Source: Amoeboaphelidium occidentale (lineage: Eukaryota; Aphelidiomycota; Aphelidea). Taken from it: a stretch of 64,000 nt of DNA. The stretch spans positions 96,293 to 160,292 of the forward strand of contig JALGPX010000002.1 in assembly GCA_023515795.1 (NCBI GenBank), written 5' to 3'. Under the pieces are notes generated by a model that had not been told where the DNA came from, made no database searches, and saw nothing but the letters and a program-made list of their open reading frames with translations. Below are positions 1 through 9,518 of this stretch, one piece after another (the stretch's first letter is position 1; the number at the start of each line of letters is the position of its first letter). Made by a program: the position numbers and the translations under genes.

Positions 1-1
1 A

Positions 2-184
2 AAAGCCGAAGAGAAATGCGAAGATCCATCAAAGACACCGACCTCTCAACCTCCAAAGTCACCAACCTCTACATCTCCAGAGTCACCAGGAAAACCTGAA
101 GACAAGCCATGCGATGCAGACTCAATTCAAAAGGAAGCTATTCAACTTTTCATGAAGGAGAAGGCTACCTCTACAAAACATTAA
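2..184 (+). CDS. 3' end of a Pro/Ser/Lys-rich protein (partial)
   Basis: An open frame enters from the left edge and stops at TAA 182-184, giving 60 visible residues. They are rich in Pro, Ser, Thr, Glu and Lys (PPKSPTSTSPESPGKPEDK), carry two isolated Cys, and end in a charged helical tail (KEAIQLFMKEKATSTKH). The composition, including a KCEDP motif, closely resembles the C-terminal parts of the secreted proteins at 1221-5377 and 5774-8968; KCEDP itself recurs near the C-terminus of the latter. I infer a third member of the same secreted low-complexity group. No domain is recognisable and the start lies outside the window. Confidence 0.6.
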   Translation, partial: KAEEKCEDPSKTPTSQPPKSPTSTSPESPGKPEDKPCDADSIQKEAIQLFMKEKATSTKH

Positions 185-263
185 TAGGAATTTACAAAGT
201 CAAATTACGGATCCAAAAATAAATCTTAATTAAATTTAACTTCAAATCGTTCTACTTAGCAAA

Positions 264-956
264 ATGTATGACTGGGGTGCAGTGTTAGAAGAAGATCTGG
301 TGTATACTGTAAGACCCAGCTTCGAGAATCCTCTGCATATGATCATACAGCAAAGTTCCGATGATGGAAATGTCAAGATCGCTACATGCTTCCATAAAGA
401 TCGAAGCATCATAATTTCTGATGCATTTGGGAGGTTCAGTGACTCTATTGATGGCGAATCTACTTTGGCTAAATTGGATACAAGTTCTACAGACGGTACC
501 AAGATTAAGTCGCAGGTGTGTGATAATATCAAGATCCAAGTCAATATGGTATCAAGCACTGGCCCAGAACTTCTATTAGAATCTCCTCAAGACGAAGAAC
601 CACGCTTTCCTATTAAAGTCAGGAAATCATCATTCTTGTCGAGAAATGTGTTCGCAAAACCTTGTACAGATGATCAAGCATCGGATAATGTCATGTTCCA
701 GATTTCTGGAGGAAGGTCAGGTAATTTAAGGATCAAGAAAGGAACTCCGATGAAGCTCATCCCTGCGATATTTGCTTCGTGGAGATTGTACCTCAGATGT
801 CTCAGAATCTTTGTGATGTCTTTGTTCATAATTGATGCGATTCTCATAGCGAGTCTTTTGTACGCGACTTATCTCACTGGTAATCAGCTTTTCTTTGGCG
901 TTCTGGTTGCTGTGCACTTCGTATATGTATGTGTTGCGTTCTTACTTCTAGTTTAG
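264..956 (+). CDS. hypothetical two-TM protein, 230 aa
   Basis: Single-exon gene with an ATG at 264 in an A-rich context. Residues 1-170 are soluble, mixed-charge and without a recognised domain. Residues about 175-230 form two hydrophobic helices separated by a short loop (TYLTGNQ), ending at the C-terminus (CVAFLLLV), so it is probably a membrane hairpin with a cytosolic N-terminal domain. It sits among genes for secreted low-complexity proteins but lacks a signal peptide. A 14-bp palindrome overlaps the stop codon (955-968) and an AATAAA follows at 979. Function unknown. Confidence 0.6.
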   Translation: MYDWGAVLEEDLVYTVRPSFENPLHMIIQQSSDDGNVKIATCFHKDRSIIISDAFGRFSDSIDGESTLAKLDTSSTDGTKIKSQVCDNIKIQVNMVSSTGPELLLESPQDEEPRFPIKVRKSSFLSRNVFAKPCTDDQASDNVMFQISGGRSGNLRIKKGTPMKLIPAIFASWRLYLRCLRIFVMSLFIIDAILIASLLYATYLTGNQLFFGVLVAVHFVYVCVAFLLLV

Positions 957-984
957 CTTCATGAAGCTGAAAGATTTCAATAAA
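955..984 (+). terminator. 3' palindrome and poly(A) signal of the two-TM gene
   Basis: The perfect palindrome AGCTTCATGAAGCT (955-968) begins inside the stop codon and is followed by AATAAA at 979-984. The hexamer is the likely cleavage and polyadenylation signal. Whether the palindrome folds as an RNA hairpin or is chance is unknown. Confidence 0.4.
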
Positions 985-1220
985 CATCAATGGGCCATAC
1001 CACTAATTTTCATGAATTGCATTAAGTATTCACTTGTTTAGACAAGCCTATGCGTTAGTTATAGTCTAGGCTCCCGTTGTATGCTCACGAAATCGGTCTG
1101 TAGCCGTTGATTGGTTCTTGTTTCAAGTTTCAACCATTACCCTAGTAAGATAATGGAAGTTCATAATGGGCTGTTCGATGGACTAAAGATTCTTTTTCAA
1201 AACATAATACACCAAGTAGA

Positions 1221-4200
1221 ATGCTATCCGAGCTCGTAAAGAAGCCGCGTAGCTACCTCAGTATCTTACTGCTTGCTGGATACGTAACGTGCCAAGTGCC
1301 AGCGTATGGACAGCCACTTGCTCAACTGGTCCCGGCTCCTTCTAATCCTGCATTACCAATTGGATCTACACTTCAAAATTATCCACCTGTTGGCGCACCA
1401 CAGCAGCCTGGTGCCGTTGCTCAACAGCCTGAAACGCCAAAATGCGATCAGTNNNNNNNNNNNNNNNNNCAGCCACTTGCTCAACTGGTCCCGGCTCCTT
1501 CTAATCCTGCATTACCAATTGGATCTACACATCAAAATTATCCACCTGTTGGCGCACCACAGCAGCCTGGTGCCGTTGCTCAACAGCCTGAAACGCCAAA
1601 ATGCGATCAGTGTGGTTCTCTCATATGCAGTTGTTATCCAGTTGAAAACCTTCCTCAAAATCTTACTAAACCAGTACCTCAAGTACCAGTTGTTCCTCCA
1701 CAGGGTGCAATTGACGACAAGACTCCTATAAGTCCTCCACTTACAAATTTAGACACGCCTGAACGCCCACAAACTCCCCAAGTTCCTCCACAGGTTCCTA
1801 CTTATCCTCCATCTCAACCTTTGGTTCCAAATACAGTGCCTGCTTGCTCACAACTTACTCCAGAATGCAACACTTGCATGTTGGGTGGTGATTGCTCGAG
1901 ATGCGATATTAGAGTTGTCGCAGCTGCATTGAAACAATGTTGTGGTGCAGTTGCAGTTCCTGTTGTACCTCCAGCTGGAACTCAAGACCAGAAACATCCT
2001 ACCATTCCTTCACCAGTTATTTCAATTGTTCCAGTTGTGAGCGTTCCTCCAGCTGGAATCAAGGAAGTTGTTCAGAGTCCTGTGTTCGTTCCGGTCCCAG
2101 TTTACGTTCCGCAACCAGTCTTCAAGCCTCCATCTCAGCCTGTTCCACAACCGCAGCCGCAACCGCAGCCGCAACTGCAACCTGTCCCTCCACAAGCACA
2201 ATTGCAGGTTCCTCCTCCTCCTGTTCAACCACCACCTCCACCTCCTGCTCCTATTGTTCCAATTAATCCACAGGGCGTCGACGAAATCACTCCACAACAG
2301 CCAGCTCAAACATGTGCGGTCCCGCAGCAAGTCATCCCGCCTGTTTATCCTGCTATCCCTCAAGGTGTTAATGAAATCAAATCTCCTGTTCCGAACTTTG
2401 TCAATCAACAAAGACGGGATATCCAACCTTCTCCTATTGTTCCAAGCACTTGCACAGCTTGCTTGCTTCCACCATGCATAGGGCAGTCAGTTGCCAATGG
2501 AGCAATGCCTGCAGGCTCCTCCAATGTTACAGGAAGATGTTTGAGAGACCCTGATGAAGTTGAACGTTTGAACTCTGCAAATCCTAAATGTCCTCAGATG
2601 TGCTACTCCGTTCCAGTTCCTCCTCAAGGCGCTCAAGATGTTAAGCCTCCAGCAGTGCAATCTCCACAAGTACCTCAGCCTCAACCACAACCGCATCAGC
2701 CTCAGCCACAACCTCAACCTCAGCCTCAACCTGTTGTTCAGATTCCATCACCGCAAGTTATTACTCATACGGTTGTACAACAGCATGTCGTACCTGTGAT
2801 CCAGACTCCTGTGGCTCCGGTTTACCCAGCTATTAACATCACACTGCCAGTTCAGCCTCCGAGTGGAAATCAAGAGGAGTGCAACAAAACGGTTCCTATG
2901 AAGCCTCCTGTCTACCCTGCTGTACCAGGTCAACCAATCCAGGTGCCTCATGCTACTCCTGTTTATCCTCAAATGCCTTCACAAGATCAATTTATTCCAG
3001 GTACCCAGCAACCTTCTGGTCCGAAAGAAAATGTTCCTGTTTATCCTTTGCCTCCAGTACAACATCCTGCTCCGAAGCATCCATCCGGTGTTTCTGACGA
3101 GACTTGCACTGCTCTAGTGAATGGCACAAACAATGTTCCACAGCATCCTCAAGCTCCACAGCCTATTGGTCCTCAACCGCCATCAAGTAATAACGATGCA
3201 CCCCAACCAATTGGTCCAAATCCAAAACAACCTGAAGCACCACAGCAACCAATAGTTCCATCTCCAGGCGGTAACCCAGTTGTGCATCCACCAACTACGG
3301 GTACAGTTCCTCCTCCTGTGGTTGCAGAGAAGCCATGCAATGATTCAATCCATGCTCCTCCTAACGTTCCTAAGTTGCCTCAGCTACCTCCAACTCAGCC
3401 ACAAATCCCTCCAACCCAACCACAAGTGCCTCCAACCCAACCACAGGTACCTCCTCCAGGCTCTATCCCTCATCCACCGTCTTCCAACATCGATACTCCT
3501 CCTTTGCACTGCAACACTACATCGCCAACAAACAACACAGTTCACCCGCCAGCTCAACCTCCAGCTAATCCACCTTCCCCGAACATTGATGTGCCAGTTA
3601 CACCACCATCACATCCAACTAATCCAGTCACCAACACTACTGTTCCTCCAACCACTGGGGCTAACGAAACTTGCTCAGATGTGAAGACACCTCATGCTGG
3701 NCGTCTTCCAACATCGATACTCCTCCTTTGCACTGCAACACTACATCGCCAACAAACAACACAGTTCACCCGCCAGCTCAACCACCAGCTCAACCTCCAG
3801 CTAATCCACCTTCCCCGAACATTGATGTGCCAGTTACACCACCATCACATCCAACTAATTCAGTCACCAACACTACTGTTCCTCCAACCACTGGGGCTAA
3901 CGAAACTTGCTCAGATGTGAAGACACCTCATGCTGGTTGTATTCCTGGAGTTAATTGTCCACCTGATTTACAGACTCCTCCTCCAGCACACAATATCACT
4001 GCTCCTCCTGCGAAGAACATTACCGATAATGTTCCAGATCCTAAAAAGCCTGAAGAATGCCATAAGGAAGGTACCAACACTACTGAACCTGCTCCAGAAT
4101 CTCCAAAAGAACAGAAGAAAGTACCGAAAGTAACTCCAACGCCTTCAAAGAAGAACGAGACGGAACCTGAACTTCCAGATGAGCCTATCAAAGAAGCTCC

Positions 4201-5377
4201 AACTCCTACATCGAAGAATTCCACAAAAACGAAGACAAAGATAACAGCTTCATCCGCAAAGGCTTTCCCTACTCCAACTGAGGCTAAAGATGTTCCAAAA
4301 GACAAAGAACCAGACTTATCCAAGGATCCAGAAAATGTCACAAAGAAAGATAACTCCACCAAAGTTACCACGAAAAAGACAAAAATCTCAAAGAAGCCTA
4401 CTCCTTCAGTAACGAAGACGAAGATTCAGGAAACTGATGCACCATCCAAAGATAAACCAGAGCCAGAGAAGCCTAAGGAACCATCGATGGAGAAGAAGGA
4501 CGAAGATAAGCCAAAAGACGAGAAGAAAGAGGACAAGCCAAAGGAACCATCGATGGAGAAGAAGGACGAAGATAAGCCAAAGGAACCAACAGAGAAGAAG
4601 AAAGACGAAGACCAGCCAACAAAGACTCCAGAGAAAGAAACACCTCTTTCACCAGTTCCATCAACTCCAACACAAGGATCTAATGAAACATGCACAAAGG
4701 AAATGATTGTTGAATGCTCTAAAGCTTGCAGTCCATTTGATAGCCAATGTTTCTTGAGTTGCTGCGATACTTGTGTTCCAAGCAAATCCTGCACGCCTGA
4801 GATTGTCGCCAACTGTTCAATGGCTTGTGCCAATGCCGAGGACAAGTTATCCGCTGACAAGTGTTATGAAGAGTGCGCGAAAGGCTGTGGTGAGTTGATA
4901 AAGATCCCACTAGAGGATGAACCATGCGTTGAAGAACCTCCTGTCACTCCATCAACCGACAGCTGTCATCACGAGTATTTATCTTTGTGTTCTAAGGGCT
5001 GCAAGAAGGATGATTTGGCATGTTTCTTAGAATGCGCTAAACCTTGCCATTACGAGTCAAATCCTGCCTGCTCAGCTGAAGTCATTTCTCAATGCACACA
5101 GAGATGTGCTTGCGAGGCTCCTGGTGATCTAAAATGCATCAAGCAATGTGTTCTTGGCTGCAAAGAATTGGACTTTGATATTCAAGTCACTGACACGGGG
5201 TCGGTTCACAGTTCCCAACCACTCGTGGAGAGTATAACGGAGAAATTTGTTGCAAACCCGGAGAAATGCACTACATGCGAAACAAAGCCAGCAAAGAAGA
5301 ACAAGAAGAAACTTCCAGTTCTGCCTCCAACAGCATCTTGCACGAAATGTGAGGAAAAGAAGATCAAGACCAAATAA
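1221..5377 (+). CDS. very large secreted Pro-rich, Cys-module protein (split by two assembly gaps)
   Basis: Starts at ATG 1221 with a clear signal peptide (hydrophobic core LSILLLAGYVTC, residues about 13-24). Residues to about 900 are Pro/Gln/Val-rich with repeated P-x-G-x-x-[DE] motifs (PPQGAIDDKTP, PPAGTQDQKHP, NPQGVDEITP, IPQGVNEIKSP, PPQGAQDVKPP). A Lys/Glu/Pro region with an exact 66-nt-period repeat follows. The C-terminus holds four Cys modules of about 35-45 residues of the type CxxE...CSxxC...C...CxxxC, then a Lys-rich CxxC tail. As assembled, the frame shifts at the single N at 3701. Sequence on either side of that N is near-identical, and collapsing the duplicate restores one frame, giving about 1,255 residues after both duplicates are merged. 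So it is an assembly break, not a pseudogene. Likely a cell-wall, cyst-wall or adhesive protein; no named family recognised. Confidence 0.7.
1311..1611 (+). repeat. 142-bp direct duplication flanking a 17-N gap
   Basis: Bases 1311-1452 and 1470-1611 are identical except for one substitution (CTTCAAAA versus CATCAAAA) and lie on either side of the N run 1453-1469. The pattern fits two contig ends from different alleles or error-bearing reads that overlapped but were not merged. The 159-bp period happens to keep the reading frame. Confidence 0.8.
1453..1469. other. assembly gap, 17 Ns
   Basis: Seventeen consecutive N within the Pro-rich gene. Because the flanks duplicate each other, the true gap length may be negative (an overlap). 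Confidence 0.99.
3478..3936 (+). repeat. about 223/235-bp direct duplication flanking a single N
   Basis: Bases 3478-3700 and 3702-3936 are copies that differ by a 12-nt insertion (one extra Pro-Ala-Gln-Pro unit) and a CCC/TTC-type change near 3620/3860. They abut the single N at 3701. The repeat period is not a multiple of three, so the annotated frame breaks here. Deleting one copy joins the frame from 1221 to the frame ending at 5377. The copies most likely represent two haplotypes. Confidence 0.8.
3701..3701. other. assembly join, single N
   Basis: One ambiguous base separating the two copies of the duplicated segment in the Pro-rich gene. Confidence 0.95.
4475..4581 (+). repeat. in-gene tandem repeat, 66-nt period
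   Basis: A 41-nt stretch at 4475-4515 recurs exactly at 4541-4581. It encodes a KEPSMEKKDEDKPK block in the Lys-rich part of the secreted protein. It preserves frame and is typical of recent slippage or duplication in low-complexity coding DNA. Confidence 0.8.
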
Positions 5378-5773
5378 TTTACACCTTAGACCCTGACTTA
5401 CAATCTATTTCGACCACTTAACGTTTTAACAATAAAGTTGCATAAGAAATTAGTTATCAGATCCATGAAAAGATTGTTCCAGAAAAAAACTGTTGCGCTT
5501 TTCTAGCAAAACTTAAACGATATCAATCGAGGGATGACATATGCGTGTTTCGTGTAGATTAAATCTTGGTGCACAAATTCTTGTGAAACGAGTCTTGCTA
5601 CAGAAAGGAAGAGTGAATTTCCACCAAGATAAATTTTTCCATGTAACCATATCGAAGGAATTCGAGTGAACCACACAAGTAACAACATATAGCTATCATA
5701 AAGATAATTTGAAATTTCTAAGTTTTACGAGAATTTATTGAGTTAAGATATCTGTGCTTTCTCGAAGTGATCA
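5378..5773. other. intergenic region between convergent secreted-protein genes
   Basis: This 396-bp spacer separates two convergent stops. It contains AATAAA at 5431-5436 for the plus-strand gene and TTTATT (AATAAA on the minus strand) at 5734-5739 for the minus-strand gene. I see no further coding or RNA feature. Confidence 0.6.
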
Positions 5774-8700
5774 CTAGCATATTGCTGCATTTCTTGGAGC
5801 TCCGTGAACTGGAGCAGTTTTCTTGGCTGGATAAACAATCTTACCACCCTTCTTTGGCATTTTCTTTGCCTTGTTAGTATTCACCAAGTTTTGCAATGGA
5901 CTTTTCGGAACATTTTTTGCATGCTTAGGTTTCGGATCTTCGCATTTCTTTGTAGTTTTAGCCTTAATGAGGTTGAGGAGATTTTGTTTTGCAGCACATT
6001 TAGCACAATCTGACTTACCCTTTTGTTCTTTGTTTCCAAATCCTAATCTCTTCTTGATCAAGTCCAACAGAGATGATGATTGTGAGTTGCATGAGCATGA
6101 CTCTTTTTGGCTTGTAGCAGCAAGTTTGTCTGTAAGGGAAGTAGAAGATCCAGAGGCGGTAGTAGTAGAAGTTGCAAGGCGATTCAATAATGAAGTGCTT
6201 CCTGTTGCTGTACCTGTGACAGAACTAGTTCCAACGGCAACAGAGCCGGGGCTTATGACAGGAGTGACGGGCGCAGAAACGACAGCAGGAGCAACAACAC
6301 CAACAGCAGGAATGTCTTGATCATAATAAACATACTCATACTGAGGATCGCAAACATCACCGCCGGCATAGGTAGATCCCCCGTATGCAATATCAGCGGT
6401 AACTGGCACTGCACAATCATCAGCAGTATCAGCAATGATAGAGCGCCCGCCGATCATGTCGCCGCCATACATGTCACCACCACCATACATATCACCGCCC
6501 ATAGAGCCATATTCTGCTCCAGCATAGCTTGATCCCATGTAAGAAGATGACCCCATGTAAGATGATGATCCCATATAGGACGAAGATCCCATATATCCTG
6601 AAGCGCCGCAACTATAACCACTGTCGTACCCATAACTACCAAGTCCTCCGCCATAACTAGCGGAATACCCGCCGTAGAGGCCTCCAACGTAATCTGGACC
6701 GTAAATGGTACTTTGGTAACCAAGCATTGGACTAACATCGTATGTGTTGATGTAATCGACATAGGTAGCTGGAATAGCTGGAACAGCAGCGATAGCACCA
6801 ACAGTGCCGACTGCTCCAACTGCTCCAACAGTACCGCCAGTGGAAACGGTGCTCTGGGAACCCGAGATGCCCTTGGTCAAAGCCAACTTCAACAAGTCAT
6901 CCAAATCACAGTTATCATCTTTCTTTTCTTTCTTGCAGTCATCGCCGCTCTGGCCACCGTTTCCGCCATTTCCGTCATTTGGATTCTGTGAGGAGTCCTT
7001 TGGATATGGTGCTGGGTGAACATTTTGATCTCCATCGGTATTCTTTGGCATTTTCGAAGGAGTTTCATGACCTTTCTTTGGATACTGTGAACCATCTTGT
7101 GGATACGAAGGAAATTTCTTTGGATACTTTGGACCATTCGGTTGAGTAGAGTCTGAAGGTGTAGGGTAAACATCAGCGGGAGCTTTTGGAGTATCTCCAC
7201 TGCTTGATTCTGTTGGAACAGGATAAGTACCATTAGAATCAGGTGGAGTGGTTTCAGTTGGACCAGAACCAGAGCCGGAACCAGGATTGAGATTGTAAGG
7301 AGAATTCGGAGTTGGATATAATCCTGAGTCGTTTGGTTCCGCAGTTGTAGGATATATACCAGAAGGCTCTGTAGCAGTAGGATTTGGTGGGTAAATATCT
7401 CCTGGTGGCATCTTTGGACCCTTTGGTGTTTTCGGGGAATTGTCGCCATTTTTTGGAAAGCCGCCATCATTCGGAGGATTGCCATCTTTCTTGCCAGGTC
7501 GATTTCCATCATTAGGAGGGCTACCACCTTTTGGAAGAGGGTAAATGTCATCATCATTAGGAGATTTTCCATTTCCAGGAGGATTTCCGCCTTTTGGTGG
7601 AGAGTCTCCATCCTTCTTAGGTGGACTTCCACCAGATGGAGGACTATCGCCCTTCTTCGGTGGATTCTTGTCATTGTTTGGTGGATTCTTGTCATTCTTT
7701 GGTGGGTTCTTATCATTCTTTGGAGGATTTTTATCGTTCGGTCCAGGGCTTCCATCATCTTTAGGATTCTTGCCACCAGGAGGATTATTGTTACCCGGTG
7801 GATTATTGTTCTTACCAGGAGGAGAATCACCGCCTTTACCAGGACCATTAGGAGATTTGTCGTCGTCATTAGGAGGTGTTTTGGGATTCTTGTCATCAGG
7901 ACCATCATTTTCACCAGGAGATTTAGGATTCTTTGGTTCATCAGGCTTACCGGGCTTATCTCCATCGTTTTTAGGATTTTTATCATCATCAGTCGGAAGT
8001 TTCTTCTTCTTCTTGGTAGTTTTAGTGACAACTTTTTTCTTGTTGTTAGTATCATTTTTCTTGTTGGTAGTAGCAGCTCCAGCACTTGATGAAGACGCAG
8101 CTGCTTTCTTGGTTTCTTTCTTTGTGACAGAATCAGGTGTAGAAGTTGAATTGCTCTTACGGCCTGAACGCTCATCGGAAGAGTCAGATTCTTCTTTCGC
8201 CTTTTCTTTGTCCTTGCTGGAACTTGAAGTATCAGATTTCGCATCGTTCGATTCCGGTGATGGAACAGGTGACGGTTTTGTCTCAATATTGTAAATCGGG
8301 GTAGTTTCTTTCTTTTCGGGAGTTTCATTGGACTTTTTTGAATCGGCCTCGGACTTGTTATCAGGCTTGTCTGATGGAGTAGAAGCGCGACCACTTTCTT
8401 TTGATTTTGTAGATTTGCGTGCTGGTTTTGATGTCTTCAGAATGCTATCAACCACAGAAGTATTATTCCTATCTTTTGAAAGTTCCAAGTAAGCTGCACT
8501 AACAGCTGAGCGAATGGTTGGCTCGAGATCTTTTCCTTCACGAGTTGAGCGAGCAACAGGATCAACAAAGGATGTCAGAATGGAGGAATTAGTACCGGTA
8601 ACTCCACGAATAGCAGCATTCACGGCCTCCAATATGGTGCTATTGTTCTTCGATTTTGAGGCAGACTTAAGAATGATTTCCGCAGTTCTGTTGAAATCCA

Positions 8701-8968
8701 TCTTTGCTAGCTCTGCATTCTTTTGTGCACCAACAGCATCTCCAGCCAATATCGAATTGATCAAGTAACGTAGCTGTTCATTTGAGACCTTAGAAGGTGC
8801 AGCAGATTTCTTCAACTCAGCATCATTACGTTTGTGTATATCAGTATTCCATTCACGAGCTGCATACAATGTTAGAAAGGGTTGAAACGGTGTGGATTCC
8901 TTACCTTGTCCATATGGAGCAAAAGCTGTGCATATAACGAGCATACACGCTACAGCTCTGAAAAGCAT
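5774..8968 (-). CDS. secreted multi-block silk-like protein, 1064 aa
   Basis: Single exon from ATG 8968 with a signal peptide (MLFRAVACMLVICTAFAPYG). Block order: a helical, non-repetitive N-terminal domain (about 25-180); a Ser/Lys/Glu linker rich in STPs (180-330); a Pro-Gly-Asn-Lys-Asp block with a 21-nt repeat encoding KNPPKND; a Tyr/Pro/Ser block with recurrent (I/L)YP motifs; a C-rich DDCKKEK junction; a Gly/Tyr/Ser/Met segment with SSSYMG and GGDMYGG repeats; and a C-terminal Lys-rich domain with CxxC pairs (about 940-1064). Block structure plus Gly/Tyr repeats recall structural or adhesive extracellular proteins in general. I recognise no family. Its C-terminus (KKCEDPKPK) resembles the fragment at the window start. 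Confidence 0.75.
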   Translation of the reverse strand: MLFRAVACMLVICTAFAPYGQGKESTPFQPFLTLYAAREWNTDIHKRNDAELKKSAAPSKVSNEQLRYLINSILAGDAVGAQKNAELAKMDFNRTAEIILKSASKSKNNSTILEAVNAAIRGVTGTNSSILTSFVDPVARSTREGKDLEPTIRSAVSAAYLELSKDRNNTSVVDSILKTSKPARKSTKSKESGRASTPSDKPDNKSEADSKKSNETPEKKETTPIYNIETKPSPVPSPESNDAKSDTSSSSKDKEKAKEESDSSDERSGRKSNSTSTPDSVTKKETKKAAASSSSAGAATTNKKNDTNNKKKVVTKTTKKKKKLPTDDDKNPKNDGDKPGKPDEPKNPKSPGENDGPDDKNPKTPPNDDDKSPNGPGKGGDSPPGKNNNPPGNNNPPGGKNPKDDGSPGPNDKNPPKNDKNPPKNDKNPPNNDKNPPKKGDSPPSGGSPPKKDGDSPPKGGNPPGNGKSPNDDDIYPLPKGGSPPNDGNRPGKKDGNPPNDGGFPKNGDNSPKTPKGPKMPPGDIYPPNPTATEPSGIYPTTAEPNDSGLYPTPNSPYNLNPGSGSGSGPTETTPPDSNGTYPVPTESSSGDTPKAPADVYPTPSDSTQPNGPKYPKKFPSYPQDGSQYPKKGHETPSKMPKNTDGDQNVHPAPYPKDSSQNPNDGNGGNGGQSGDDCKKEKKDDNCDLDDLLKLALTKGISGSQSTVSTGGTVGAVGAVGTVGAIAAVPAIPATYVDYINTYDVSPMLGYQSTIYGPDYVGGLYGGYSASYGGGLGSYGYDSGYSCGASGYMGSSSYMGSSSYMGSSSYMGSSYAGAEYGSMGGDMYGGGDMYGGDMIGGRSIIADTADDCAVPVTADIAYGGSTYAGGDVCDPQYEYVYYDQDIPAVGVVAPAVVSAPVTPVISPGSVAVGTSSVTGTATGSTSLLNRLATSTTTASGSSTSLTDKLAATSQKESCSCNSQSSSLLDLIKKRLGFGNKEQKGKSDCAKCAAKQNLLNLIKAKTTKKCEDPKPKHAKNVPKSPLQNLVNTNKAKKMPKKGGKIVYPAKKTAPVHGAPRNAAIC
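6531..6602 (-). repeat. 18-nt tandem repeat encoding SSSYMG
   Basis: Four imperfect 18-nt units (6531, 6549, 6567, 6585) encode consecutive [S/A][S]SYMG hexapeptides in the Gly/Tyr block of the silk-like protein. Synonymous differences between units suggest selection on the peptide rather than very recent duplication. Confidence 0.8.
7659..7742 (-). repeat. 21-nt tandem repeat encoding KNPPKND
   Basis: Four 21-nt units encode a KNPPKND heptapeptide with minor variants. They lie in a long Pro/Gly/Asn/Lys block of the silk-like protein. Confidence 0.8.
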
Positions 8969-9518
8969 AGCGGTAGTAGATTATGGAAAACGAAAAAACT
9001 ATACACGAACAATGGAATACTTATACGAGACGGTAATGCGTAATGGGAACCTCCATTATCGAGATCGTTGAATCCAATCAAACGTCGCCAAACCTCCGGC
9101 ACTAAACCAACCAGGATCAAGCAACATTGTTAGTGTAATGGAGCATTTAGTGCAGGGGAAATATCGCAAATTATCGCTAGCCTGGAGCATCTGGTGCAAT
9201 AGCTTGATTACGACTTGTTTTGCGTTCAATGAGGTCTAACTATGTGTTGCATCGTTAGATTCAAGACTCAACTTCATCGATAATCTGGTCAACGAAACTC
9301 TTTAAGGGTTTCTTACGAGTTTCAGAGGTCGTCATTATGCAGGCCTGGAATGAACATCGTTGCCTTTAAGTTACAGCGTGTGGAAGACAAATAAGAACAC
9401 AAGATGAAACCCAACGCTATCATAAATCGATCCCCCTAGATAGCCCTCCATTATTCCGCCTTTAGCATCGCATTAAACGGTCAGGAAAGACCTATCCTTC
9501 TTTTTTCTTGAAAGCTCG
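8969..9518. promoter_or_regulatory. divergent intergenic region (550 bp)
   Basis: The region separates the minus-strand silk-like gene from the plus-strand prefoldin gene, so it must hold both promoters. An imperfect 16-bp direct repeat (14 of 16 matches) lies at 9139-9154 and 9183-9198 (TGGAGCATTTAGTGCA and TGGAGCATCTGGTGCA). No convincing ORF, tRNA or TATA box was found. Confidence 0.4.

Noticed and set aside
2022-2972. Arg/Trp/Leu-rich open frames opposite the Pro-rich gene
   Set aside because: Antisense reading of Pro/Gln codons produces such composition; no start context, domain or splice pattern supports them.
3671-3920. Overlapping frames near 3700 suggesting two genes or a frameshifted pseudogene
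   Set aside because: The frame break coincides with an N between near-identical copies. Removing one copy restores a single frame, so it is an assembly artefact.
7545-8294. Phe/Leu/Ser/Gly-rich frame on the plus strand
   Set aside because: Antisense shadow of the Pro/Lys block; the sense gene has a signal peptide and coherent domains.
6889-8394. Long second frame (about 500 codons) inside the silk-like gene
   Set aside because: It is the +1 shadow of a highly repetitive Lys/Pro/Asn coding region, with Met/Leu/Arg-rich nonsense composition and no signal peptide.
9139-9198. Imperfect 16-bp direct repeat as an operator
   Set aside because: Only two copies with mismatches in a divergent promoter region; too weak for a regulatory claim beyond noting it.
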